Below, piece by piece: positions 53,283 to 63,742 of a stretch of 64,000 nucleotides of DNA; the stretch's first letter is position 1, and every line of letters starts with the position of its first letter. The stretch lies in assembly GCA_945910005.1 (NCBI GenBank), contig OX246746.1:34558686-34622685 (forward strand). Direction: 5' to 3'. The notes under the pieces were generated by a model. That model saw nothing but the letters and a program-made list of their open reading frames with translations. It searched no databases and was not told the origin of the DNA. This DNA is from Isoperla grammatica (Eukaryota > Arthropoda > Insecta > Plecoptera > Perlodidae). Position numbers and translations under genes: made by a program.

Positions 53283-54874
53283 TATTATTATTATTATTAT
53301 TGGTAGTGTTTAAGGGCGCTTCGACAACGAAGATCATTCGCGCCACCAAGATAATTTTAATGAAGTCTATGCGTAAAACAAATCATGTCCATTGAAATCA
53401 TTGCCAAGGTCGACATAGATAAAGCAGATGAATCGAGATCAGTTAAACAGTGCCAAGGACGATATAGCAGAACCGAGAGAGTCAGTACCATTGCAAGCAT
53501 TGCCAAGGACGACATAAGAATAAGCAAAATCATAGTCAGAATAACATAGCCAGGGTCGACACAAAAGTAGTATTAACAAGCCTTCTAGATTTGTACATAC
53601 AACACGTCAACATGCTTTGGTGTCAAAGACACTACAGGTGTGAAATCAGATTACTTTGTTGCAGGTATTTGAGGAGTCTGCCACAGTTATCATACGGCAA
53701 TAGGGCTTCATAGGAGTCACCTAGGCGTAGTTGGTGTCGTAGGGCATCGTACTTAGGGCAATCCATCATGAAATGTTTAACGGTTAAGATTTCATCACAT
53801 GTATCACACCGTGGGGCAATCTTTTCCCTGTCGAAAAGGTAGGCGTGAGTCAGGCGCGTGTGTTCAATCCGCACCCGGGCCAACACAACCTCCTCCCGAC
53901 GAGAGAGTCTGCAAGAAGGGGGCCGCACTCGGGCCGAGAGAGAGGGCATCACTCGACGCAGCTTGTTGTTTTGCAGCGCGTCCCAACGAGCCTGACCAAT
54001 TTGCAGCAGGTGGTTCTTAAAGCCACTGTTGGCGTCCGGGACAGGAACAAGGTCGATATCAGCTATTAGCAGTTCAGCTGCTGCCTTTGCCGCCAGGTCT
54101 GCCTGCTCGTTGCCCCGAATACCGACGTGGCCAGGGACCCAGCCGAAAACAAGGGTAGAGCCTCGCAACCGGAGTTTTTCCAAATAAAACTGAATATCGA
54201 TGACGAGATGATGAGTAGGGTACATGACGTGGATTGCCTGGAGTGCACTTAGACTGTCGGAGCAGATCATATAGCCTCCAATCGGCACGTGTATCACCAC
54301 AGTAATAGGCACAACCAACCTTCGTCCCTGTTTTAGAGCCATCCGTAAAAATGAAGTAAAAATTTCGGTGGTCATGGCAAAGAGCCCCAAAACTGGCTCG
54401 GAAAACAGCATCGGAAGTATTGTTTTTATTGTATCGGCATAGGTCAAGCAGGAGGATAGGTTCCGGGATCAACCAAGGGGGAGTACGACTTGGAGCAAGG
54501 CCCAAGAGGTTAGGAATGTCAAAATCGAGAAGGCGGGAGAAATTGCTGAAACGAAGTCCAGTCGGTAAAGTAGCGAGGGTTGTATTGTTGAAATGATTTA
54601 CGAATCGCCGATCAAACAAAGCTTTGTGAGAGGGGTGTGACCGCATAGCTCGTATTTTGATGACATACCTACCCAACAAGTAATTCCGTCGTTCGGCGAG
54701 TGAGGTCATTCCGGCCTCAGCATAAAGGCTGAGGACAGGGCTCGTCCGAAATGCACCTAGCGCCAGACGGAGACCACTATGATGAACAGTGTCAAGAAGA
54801 CGCAAGACTGAGTCGCGAGCCGATGAGTACACGAAGCAACCGTAGTCTATAGCGGAGCGAACCATTGAGCCGTA
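53283..54874 (-). mobile_element. 5'-truncated jockey-like LINE inside a type B SINE
   Basis: Tail of ATT units at 53283-53302 on the plus strand (so an AAT tail), 3' UTR with AAGATCATTCGCGCC, which resembles LINE A 3' UTR (GGGTCATTCGCGCC). Interrupts AATCGA|GACGATGAG. Confidence 0.88.
53632..54872 (-). pseudogene. LINE ORF2 C-terminal part (thumb, RNase H)
   Basis: Close relative of LINE A: SAIDYGCFVYSSARDSVLRL, HHSGLRLALGAFRTSPV, PTGLRFSNFSRLLDFD, then RNase H FTDGSKTGTKVGCAYY. The segment that should hold the catalytic Glu (TAELYAIREAL in LINE A) is deleted at about 54275-54285, shifting the frame; MICSDSLSALQAIHVM, GHVGIRGNEQADLAAK and a CDTCDEILTVKHFMMDC finger follow to the stop at 53632. 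Reverse transcriptase core lost by 5' truncation. Confidence 0.85.
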
Positions 54875-55118
54875 GACGATGAGCGGGTGATAATGAAATT
54901 GAGAAAGATGATAATGAAGAATAAAGCCACAACCGAATCAGATCCATTCTACGTCGCGTGGGTCGTCATACGGGAGTCCAGCAAGGGAGGGCAGGGCCAA
55001 AAGGGAGGAGAAATATTCAGTGGGACATTGGGGGGGGAAAGGGACAGGGTCTCCTTTTGTCGCCTCTGACGACTAGCAGAGTCACTCTGGGCCTATTCTA
55101 CCCCGGGCCGAGACGGGT

Positions 55119-55805
55119 CCTAATGTTAGAGATTTGTATTTTGTATACTGGTGACCGCGTAGGCTATGGCAGCCATGATTGCACAAGGCACGCGGCTTGC
55201 GCGCGCTCCTTAGAACCAGAGGACTCTCACGTAGACCACCGGGTCACCAACTTGTGCAACCGTCCGCAGCCAAGACTTGAGGTTCTCGACGCACTGCGAC
55301 CGATAAATGAGTTGCTTACTTTATAATATTGTGAAATCGTAACTACTCTCCGTATTATTGTTCTTGATTATTGTCTTGATCATCATTCTTTAAATTCAGT
55401 TAACTTCAAACCGTCTGTTCTGTTACAACCTGAATCCTGACAAATCACACATCACCCCACCTCGTGTGCTAGGCCTGCCGAACAGTTGAAGCATTGATAT
55501 ATACAAGAAATTAATAGTTAACAAAATGTTATCAATACACAATGTTCAGCACAATGTTTATGCATGTATTTTTGTTCAGGCTATACTAGTATAGCAACGT
55601 GTCTCTGTGTATGACTAGGTCAGGATTCGTTGCCTCGAGTTAACACAAATGCAATATCACCAATGTCCAATCTCGAGTGCAAGTGAAGAAGTCAAAGCGG
55701 TTAACTTGATACTGTGTCACGCACTTCAGCAAGATGCCATTGTGTATGAATAGGTTTGGATGTATTGCCTCTAGGGATGTGCGATTAGTACCTACTTTTC
55801 CTTCT
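55119..55805. other. No gene seen
   Basis: A 122-codon frame at 54958-55326 begins in the SINE and is not supported. Remaining DNA is unassigned. Confidence 0.45.
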
Positions 55806-55958
55806 CGGTTAGGCAGTGGCGGCTCTACCTAAGGCGCTGTGGCGCTGCAGCGCCACCTTAATTTGAGAGAAACTTCACTTATGGATGGATTAATGGGGCT
55901 TAACGTCTCATATTTATGCAACGATGGCTAATCGAGACGATGAGCGGGTGATAATGAA

Positions 55959-56658
55959 TTGATTGATGATTGATTAATGGGGCTTAACGTCTCATATTTA
56001 TGCAACGATGGCTAATCGAGACGATGAGCGGGTGATAATGAAGATGAGAAAGATGATAATGAAGAAGAGATTGATTGATTAATGGGGCTTAACGTCTCAT
56101 ATTTATGCAACGATGGCTAATCGAGACGATGAGCGGGTGATAATTAAGATGAGAAAGATGATAATGAAGAATAAAGCCACATCCGAATCAGATCCATTGT
56201 ACGTCGCGTGAGTCGTCATACGGGAGTCCAGCAAGGGAGGGCAGGGCCAAGTGGGAGGAGAAATATTCAATGGGACAGTGGGGGGGAAAGGGGATTGGGG
56301 TGTGGACTGCACTTCGTCTGACTTCTCCTCCTCGACCAGTCCGGCTTGGGTGGCCCTACCAGAAGCATACGCTTCCGCCGGCATAGCTCTCGGGATCAAC
56401 AAAGCACGCAAACCTGCCCACCACGATAAGGTGGCAGTCCCTGGGCAGGATGATAATGAAGAATAAAGCCACATCCGAATCAGATCCATTGTACGTCGCG
56501 TGAGTCGTCATACGGGTGTCCAGCAAGGGAGGGCAGGGCCAAGTGGGAGGAGAAATATTCAGTGGGACAGTGGGGGGGAAGGGTCAGGGTCTCCTTTTGT
56601 CGCCTCTTACGACTAGCAGAGTCACTCTGGGCCTATTCTTTCCCGGGCCAAGACGGGT
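55959..56658 (-). mobile_element. SINE nest, middle element (type B)
   Basis: TSD TAATGAA at 55952-55958 and 56659-56665. Ends GGGCCAAGACGGGT. Split by 56066-56448. Confidence 0.88.
56066..56448 (-). mobile_element. SINE nest, innermost element (type A)
   Basis: TSD GATGATAATGAAGA at 56052-56065 and 56449-56462. The youngest of the three. Confidence 0.92.
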
Positions 56659-56981
56659 TAATGAAGATGAGAAAGATGATAATGAAGAATAAAGCCACAT
56701 CCGAATCAGATCCATTGTACGTCGCGTGAGTCGTCATACGGGAGTCCAGCAAGGGAGGGCAGGGCCAAGTGGGAGGACAAATATTCAATGGGACAGTGGG
56801 GGGGAAAGGGGATTGGGGTGTGGACTGCACTTCGTCTGACTTCTCCTCCTCGACCTGTCCGGCTAGGGTGGCCCTACCAGAAGCATACGCTTCCGCCGGC
56901 ATAGCTCTCGGGATCAACAAAGCACGCAAACCTGCCCACCACGATTAAGGTAGCAGTCCCTGGGCAGGAAACTTCACTTAT

Positions 56982-57687
56982 CTATGTATTTCCCCAACAT
57001 TAACCAAATGGCTAAGATAGACTGACAAGACCTCGTTTTATGTGTGGTTTTTGATGCATTTTATTTGCACGTACAGCACGATTACGAGTATCCCCAATGA
57101 CGGCCGTTGCGGCAGTATGTGTATTCTGCATTGCGCGCTGTGAGCGGTTCTGCTCGATCTAGCTATTCCCGCGCGTTTCCCTTCACCCCGCGAAGGAGTT
57201 TTCTATCCACAAATTTACGGGGCGGGTGCTCTGTGATTCAAACAGCGACATGCAATGTCCAGCCGGCGAGCTTATCTTGCCTAGCTATAGAGCGAGTCCA
57301 CCTATCACCCACAGCCGTGATTGGTTACTTTCTCACAGCGAGTGTCGTCAACCTGTCGGCTGCTGTTCTTTGCAAATAGTTTCGGTTCGGTGTTGTGTTT
57401 TGTGTTTTGAATAGCCTGTTGTGACTAATTAAGATCATAACCAATGTAAAATAGTGCTTCGTATGATCGTGTTGTCGTTATTATATTGCGTGGTGTTCTT
57501 TGCGTGTGTTATTCCGCAACACATCGGTGAGTAATTTAATTAAATCGCAAACATGAAACTAACATTTTGTGTGGCGAAGCACATGGTACCACCTGTGTAC
57601 CATGTTCCGTTTTATGTATGGCGCGGCGCAGTGTATTCGATATCAAGTAATTGACTGAAATTTAATACTTAATATTAATCAGACCAA
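56982..57687. other. hAT internal sequence before the coding exon
   Basis: A donor-like ATCG|GTGAGT lies at 57523-57530, so this may be a 5' untranslated exon and intron. No supported ORF. Confidence 0.4.
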
Positions 57688-58057
57688 AATGAATTCTGCA
57701 GCTGCATTATTGCACAGACCTTTCGCTTCTCGTAGACTTGAAGAAAACTTAAAGGTTAAAAAAGTCAGTCGCCAAACTCCAGAACTCACTATAAAACGGG
57801 CCAGTAAAAGTAACAGCAAGCAGTAGGAACATAAATTCCAAAACTGTTATTATACTTTGTTTGATTGGGTGTGTGGTTACAGTGTAAAGAATGCAGTGTT
57901 CTGTTTTCCATGCATTCTTTTTGGGGGGAAGCCATCGTGGACGAAAACAGGTGTAACGGAGCTAAGCCCCATGTTAAATAAAATTACAGCACATGACGGT
58001 TCTAAAAAACACATAACAAACGTTATGCAGCTCGATAATATCTTTGATATTATTTAG
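57688..58057 (+). pseudogene. hAT transposase N-terminal zinc-finger exon
   Basis: ATG at 57688: LLHRPFASRRLEENLKVKKV, RQTPELTIKRAS, then a TAG at about 57823, then FQNCYYTLFDWVCGYSVKNA and FCFPCILFGGKPSWTKTGVT, KKHITNVMQL. This is the TTF-type/BED-like finger region that begins ZMYM6-like hAT transposases (W-x-C ... FCFPC-x-LF ... W-x-K-x-G ... H-x3-H). It would bind DNA. The frame ends at a TAG at 58055-58057 well before the RNase H-like catalytic core, so the element depends on a relative. Confidence 0.75.
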
Positions 58058-58083
58058 TCAAAAGTGCTATTTGTTTTCGTTTA

Positions 58084-58101
58084 GGGGGGGGGGGGGGGGG
58101 T
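58084..58101. repeat. Poly-G run
   Basis: Eighteen G residues, apart from the first-line context; a likely assembly weak point. Confidence 0.8.
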
Positions 58102-58194
58102 GGGCGTGTACGTCTTTGTGTCTCTGAAGAAATTCACTTACTGTATTACAGCTCCACATCCCATAACCCCCACGAGCCGCCACTGCCGGTTAGG

Positions 58195-58733
58195 TGAGTA
58201 AAATAACCTCAGGTTTTTGGTTCCGGTTCAATTTTTATATCACTGCTCTCCATTCTACAATAGGCCAAATATATATATCACTTTATTATTTATGACTATT
58301 TAATATGCATATTAGATGTAAGGCCTAGCACAGGGACAGGCCCTAAGCCTAGGACTGGATTTTGTTGTTTTTGTCAATTTTTAAACCAAAGCCCTACTAG
58401 AACTAGCTTAATTGCATTGGAGACCAACATGTTCTTTATGATAATGCCATCAGGTGCTCAAAGTCATTCAGAAATCGTGTTTTATTCAGATTAGGCCAGG
58501 CGCTTCAGATAAAACTAGTTCAAATAGGCCTAGGCCCGATATACACAAAATTTGACTTCTCACGTTGTTGCACATTGGCTCGGAAATAGCGCCTCCATCT
58601 GCATCACTCTTGGCTCTCAAATAACTACAAGTGGGCTCATACAATGCTTGTTAAATTTATTTATAATTCAAGAACTTACGTGAACGCGAGACGCGCGCGT
58701 CTAAACGCTTTTGAGAGTTGAGACGCTTCCAAG
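58195..58733. other. No gene; possible LINE 5' leader
   Basis: The last part before the ATG at 58734 is GC-richer (ACGCGAGACGCGCGCGTCT at about 58684-58702) and may be the LINE leader. Confidence 0.35.
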
Positions 58734-60566
58734 ATGGCGGAAATTGTAGGGTCAGTAGTATTTAGTAGTGACGATATTAGTGATAATACAAAGTTTAAAA
58801 TAAGAAATATGAGTAAAAAGGAGTTAGAAAAGGAACTAGAAAAGCTAGGTTTACATAATGATGGTAAAAAAGAAGAGCTTATCAAAAGACTAACACTTGC
58901 TGTACAGAAAACTGTTGGCGGCGGCGAGCTAGGCGGCCTAGAACTTCAAGACAAGTGTAAATGCAAAGAACTCATAATCGAAGTAGAACTAACAAAGAAG
59001 ATTGATTGATAAATGGGGCTTAACGTCTCAAAATTTATGCAACGATGGCTAATCAAGACGATGAGCGGGTGATAATGAAGATGAGAAAGATGATAATGAA
59101 GAATAAAGCCACATCCGAATCAGATCCATTGTACGTCGCGTATGTCGTCATACGGGAGTCCAGCAAGGGAGGGCAGGGCCAAGTGGGAGGAGAAATATTC
59201 AATGGGTCAGTGGGGGGGAAAGGGGATTAGGGGTGTGGACTGCACTTCGTCTGACTTCTCCTCCTCGACCAGTCCGGCTTGGGTGACCCTACCAGAAGCA
59301 TACGCTTCCGCCGGCATAGCTCTCGGGATCAACAAAGCACGCAAACCTGCCCACCACGATAAGGTGGCAATCCCTGGGCAGGAACAAAGAAGATAATTGA
59401 AGAAAAAGACAAGGTAAATACTGAAATGTCAAAACGATTAAACATCCAAGAAGAGATGATAGCATTACTCCAAAACATGTTACAAGGTAAAAGTGAGGAA
59501 CTGAAGAAAATAGAATCAAGTGAGGTTAGGGTAGCGGTAGATAGGCCTTGGCCGTGGAAGGTGGAATACACCCAAGTGCTTTAGAGACGCAAGTGGTACG
59601 ACTAAAGCGCACCAGGAGGCAGCACGTAGCGTCATCGCCAGACAGGGCAGTAGCGGTAGAGTCTACTCTTCACAAGAGAGCGCGCTAGTGTCAACGAGTT
59701 CGGCAAGTCTGGGCGCGCACGAGGTGACAGCAAAAAATGACGTCAACGAGAACATGACACTGACAGAAACCAACGCTAGGCCTACACAAGGTAACCCAAC
59801 ACAAACATATGCGCAGACATTGAAGACTCAGAATAATGTAAAGAAAATCCTCATTAAACCTAAATCGATGGAAAAGACAAATAGGCCTATAATAGGAGAC
59901 ATTAAGTTAAGAATTAACCCTGCAAAAACGGGCCTAAAAGTATCTTCTTTTAAACCGATTGCCAATGGTGGAGTGGTGTTGAGCTGTACAAACAATGAAT
60001 CATTGGCTGAAGTGGTAGAGTCAATGAATGGAGTGATTGGGGAGGACTATGAAGTTATGCATTTTCAAAAAGTTGATCCGAAATTAATTATTGTTGGAGT
60101 CTTGGAGGAAAAACAAACAGATGATGAGATTGTTGACTCACTAGTTAGGCAGAATAATCTTAATGGAGAGAATAGAAAGGAGTTCAAGATAAAAGTTCTG
60201 TACAAGAAGAAACAAATAAAGAATAAAAGTTTAATAAATGTTATTGTCGAAGTGGATCCTACTACTCGTGAGACCATAATGTCCGAGAATACAATCTTTA
60301 TAGGATGGACTAGGTGTTCCGTGTTTGACTACTTCAATGTCAAACAATGCTACAAATGTAACGGCTATGGTCACCTCTCCAAAGAGTGTTGGAGGAAGCA
60401 AGCGTGTTCATACTGTGGAGGCGAGCATCATGTCAGCGAATGCAACGAAGAGTACGAGTGCTGCATAAACTGTTTCAACGCGAACAGGAAATGTAATCTG
60501 AGTGGAGACCAGAGACTTGCTGAGGGACACCAGGCAGAAAAAATAAAGATTGTCCTTGCTACATGA
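58734..60566 (+). pseudogene. LINE ORF1: SAP motif, coiled coil, CCHC knuckles
   Basis: Begins at ATG 58734 in AAGATGGCGG, a good start context. A SAP-type helix pair lies at about residues 27-58 (MSKKELEKELEKLGLHNDGK, then KEELIKRL). A SINE interrupts the frame after VELTKK; without it the frame reads on through a coiled-coil-like KDKVNTEMSKRLNIQEEM to a stop at 59582-59584. A frame change near 59560-59580 leads into an unbroken frame to 60566 with an RRM-like core (VDPKLIIVGV, DSLVRQNN) and knuckles CYKCNGYGHLSKEC and CSYCGGEHHVSEC, plus CCINCFNANRKC. SAP motifs bind DNA in AT-rich scaffold regions; here it may aid target choice. One frame break and one insertion. Confidence 0.75.
59003..59382 (-). 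mobile_element. SINE-like retroposon, type A head
   Basis: TSD AACAAAGAAGAT at 58991-59002 and 59383-59394. Interrupts LINE ORF1. Confidence 0.92.
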
Positions 60567-61488
60567 AGATTATAAGTAATCTAAAGAATAGGGTTAATTA
60601 CGTTGGTTCAAACTTGCAATGGTGTACCAATGCTGCTAATGAGAACCTGTTATATACAAACATTCGAGGTCTAATTAATGATAAAGAGGAACTTGAGGAA
60701 CTAACGTGTGAAAGGAGACCTCTAATTGTGTGTGTGTCTGAAACACATGTTACAGCAGATAAAGTTTGTTCATTCGAACGGTTCCGAGGTCTAAGATCTG
60801 GGATCCATTGGAAGCGATAAGCTGCCCTTTGTGCTATAATTGCTACAAGTGTCTGGCGACAGAGGAAAGACAGGTAGCAGCACTCCACGTGGAGTCCGAA
60901 GACACATATCTACCAATCACAGCACGATTTTGTAAAATTCAACTAATAAGAAGCCAGTAATAAGTGTTTAGCCCAATTTCAAAGGAGAACTGCGTTGACC
61001 CCTCCTTCTACACGGTGCCTATGCATTGGTTATACCTGACAATACTGCTTTAAAAATACTGCAACTTACATTCATTCACTGAACTCGGATTCCGACTCGC
61101 TGCTGTCATCTCCCAAGTTGATCACGAAAGTATTGTTGTCTCTATCTGCCTGTTCGTCTCGCAGAATGTACTCATCTTCTTTTTTAATTACGTGCGAGAC
61201 ACATGCACGCCAGTTATCGCCTGTTATTAGTTTCTCTTCCTCACGTATCAACTGAAGAACTAAGTTCAGGTGTAACATTTCGTTTCCGTACGTTTCCCTT
61301 CAACTGAGACCATATCAATTCAATGGGGTTAAACACACAGTAATATGGTGGAAGGCGAACTATAGTATGGCCACTTTCGTTTGCTAGTGTGTCAATAACG
61401 TACGTTTTTTGTATGTTGGCCTTTTTAATGATGTCCATTAGCACAATCTTAATTGGCACTGGGTCTGGCACAGGTAAGTTTTCTGATA

Positions 61489-61529
<41 letters not shown>

Positions 61530-61646
61530 TATTTATCCCAGCACAGTTTATACAACCAGAAATACACAGGATATAATAAAAAACATACAAACATCATCAC
61601 AAAATAAATAGACACATAGAATTATAAATAACAAAGAAACAACACA

Positions 61647-62226
61647 TTACAATAAACGACACTTTTTCTTAAAAGTAAAAGTTGAGTCATTAAAAACATC
61701 TATACCTAAGTCAACTCGTTGGGACAGTAGGTTATTAAAATTTGTTTGTACTCGTGGTAGATATGAGTATTTATAAATGTCAACTCTGGCCTTTGGCGGA
61801 TAAAACAAACAGGTACTTCTTGTCCTACGAATAGGTACATTAAAATGAATTAATTTTAAAACCTCAGAACAATCTATACCACTGTTTAAAAGTTTGTGTA
61901 AAAACATAAAATCAGCAGCCTGTCTTCTACCAGACAGCGTTTGCAAGTGCAGGTCTTCACATATTTTTACATAGTCCTTCCTGTGGTACACAAATGTGGG
62001 GTCGTCCAGGCGTGATAACCACTTAACAAATCGCTGCTGGAGTCGCTCTAGAATATCCACCCTTGTCTTGTGATGTGGAGACCAAACAATACTAGCGTAC
62101 TCCACCTGAGGCCGCACAAGACTCAGGTAAACACGTCGTATAGTTTCTTTAGAAAAGACAGAGTGCAGATTACGTTTAAAAAATCCAAGCAATCTATAAG
62201 CTTTTGACAGGATTGCAGTTATGTGG
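61647..62226 (-). CDS. LINE reverse transcriptase C-terminal part
   Basis: Open from DHITAILSKAYRLLGFFKRN to a stop at 61647. Landmarks: YLSLVRPQVEYASIVWSP, LERLQQRFVKWLSRL, GRRQAADFMFLHKLLNSG and LPRVQTNFNNLLSQR. This thumb and C-terminal region is shared by CR1-, I- and jockey-type ORF2 proteins. The frame is unbroken, so the insertion is young relative to its neighbours; truncated before the catalytic Asp residues. Confidence 0.8.
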
Positions 62227-62249
62227 TCCTGTCAAAAGCTTATAGATTG
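62190..62249. repeat. 23-bp perfect inverted repeat with 14-nt loop
   Basis: Arms 62190-62212 and 62227-62249 (CAATCTATAAGCTTTTGACA and its complement). Marks the LINE 5' junction. Confidence 0.95.
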
Positions 62250-63222
62250 CTGAATTCTGATTGATGAAATCAATCATCTGTTGTTTGGTGGTGGACATTG
62301 TTGGAACCTTTTTTTTTAAACGTGAATGATAACTAGCATTATCCATAACGATAACACAATTGGGATTAGGCAAGTTAGGAATCAGTTGTTCTTTAAACCA
62401 CTTTTCAAACAACTCTGCATTCATATCTGAATGATAGTCTGCAGAGGAATCGGCGATATTTTTAGCCGAGAGTAGAAGTCCGTTTGAAATCCATCCTTGA
62501 TCGGACCCAGCATGCAGGATGATAATTCTCTTCCCTCTTGCAATAGGAACGTCGAGTGCGCAACCACACGTCGAGTCATCCCAACCCTTTCTAGCAACAT
62601 CATGTGTATCATACCACGTCTCGTCTAACCAAACGATTGTCTTTCCCTCTAGTCTTGCTTTTTCGATTTTACTTAAATACGTGTATCTCATTAAAACAAT
62701 ACGTGGGGATTCCATAATGACTCGACGTTTTTGTAGCGTTTTAAAGCGAAACCCTAATTTAATTAGGATACTACTCAAAGTTATGCGCTTGTATGGAAAG
62801 TTTCCATCCATTGCGTCTTGTAGTTTTGACAGTAGAGCATCGAGTGTTGGAACAACTTTACTTTTGTACATTTCGTAAACCTTTTGTCCCACTAAGTCAC
62901 AAGTAAAGTTGTCTATTCTAGAAAATCGTCGTTTCTTATTACCTTTTTTCTTTGGTGTAAGTACACCTCTTTTAACAATTTTAGATACACTTTTCCGAGA
63001 AACACCAGTCACTTGCGCTGTCTTTGCAATTGGCCACTGTTCTGATTCCTCAAAATGCGAGTAGACATTAACGATGATTTTCTGTGCGTCTTTTGATAGC
63101 GGGTGTTGTCTGGTATTTTTTCGAATTGCCGATTTCGGTGTTTGAGGTAATTGTTCAGGTACTTCTATTACAGGCTCCTCATTGCCCTCGTTTTCATTTG
63201 CTGCAACCCACGGTCTCCACAT

Positions 63223-63742
63223 TGTAATAAAATGCAATTGGGTCTCACACACAAGCGATAAATTAAAACGTGTTCCACACAAAATTGTCTATTTCACAAG
63301 CATTTTTCAATAATTGCTTATAAAAATGTTGTCAGTAATTATAACTATCTATAATACTAGACTAAAACATACAGGCACGCACACGGCACACAAAACAAGT
63401 AGGCGATTAAAACGTTTATTATAGTCATGGTCACAAGCGTTTTTCAATTATTAACACAACTTTCAATTTATTAACAATAATATTTGTCGAGCTAATCTAA
63501 ATATGCACTACAGTTGCACTCTCGATCGACACAATACTAATAATAATCAACCCCAACACAAGGAACACGTAGATCCTCGCTCTCGCGAATATGAAAGCAC
63601 ACTGACCAATAAGTATCCCCCACATAATGTATCAATCTGTGTTGACCACCCTGTACCTGTCCTGCAAGAGAACACCTGACACAAGACGCGAGCAAACATA
63701 CAAAAGGAGACATAATTGGGGGTTTGCTGAATGTTATCTCGT
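63223..63742. other. 5' untranslated part of the Tc1-like element
   Basis: No ORF supported. The 90-codon minus frame at 63537-63809 crosses the TIR and is not a gene. Confidence 0.5.

Larger units (their letters stand above)
53226..55118 (-). mobile_element. SINE-like retroposon, type B, split by a LINE
   Basis: Tail part 53226-53282 and head part 54875-55118 rejoin into one type B element ending in GGGCCGAGACGGGT. Confidence 0.85.
55883..56968 (-). mobile_element. SINE nest, outermost element (type A)
   Basis: TSD AAACTTCACTTAT at 55870-55882 and 56969-56981. Split by 55959-56658. Confidence 0.9.
55814..58186 (+). mobile_element. hAT transposon, non-autonomous
   Basis: 8-bp TSD CGGTTAGG at 55806-55813 and 58187-58194. 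Inverted ends CAGTGGCGGCTC, typical of ZMYM-like hAT elements. Contains a nested SINE cluster and one transposase exon; the catalytic region is absent. Confidence 0.9.
61491..62249 (-). mobile_element. 5'-truncated LINE inside the Tc1-like transposase
   Basis: Tail of ATT repeats on the plus strand (61491-61527). ATCAGAA occurs on both sides in the transposase sense and may be the TSD. The 5' junction carries a 23-bp inverted duplication of the LINE's own end. Confidence 0.85.
61072..63222 (-). pseudogene. IS630/Tc1-like DDE transposase, split by a LINE
   Basis: Minus strand, likely start MWRPWVAANENEGNEEP at 63222. Helix-turn-helix region near residues 40-85 (KDAQKIIVNVYSHFEE, KTAQVTGVSRKSVSKIV). 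Catalytic blocks: IVWLDETWYDTHDV (first Asp), VIVMDNASYHS (second Asp), then a LINE at 61491-62249, then LPPYYCVFNPIELIWSQLKG with the Glu of NPIE. The distance between second Asp and Glu is much longer than the 34 of Tc1, a pattern of a related IS630-like family in invertebrates. A frame change at about 61270 precedes the acidic C terminus (NWRACVSHVIKKEDEYI to EFSE, stop at 61072). Without the LINE and that one shift it would be complete. Confidence 0.8.

Noticed and set aside
57107..57379. 90-aa ORF inside the hAT element
   Set aside because: No similarity to hAT proteins and no codon pattern that I can see; it lies in the presumed leader.
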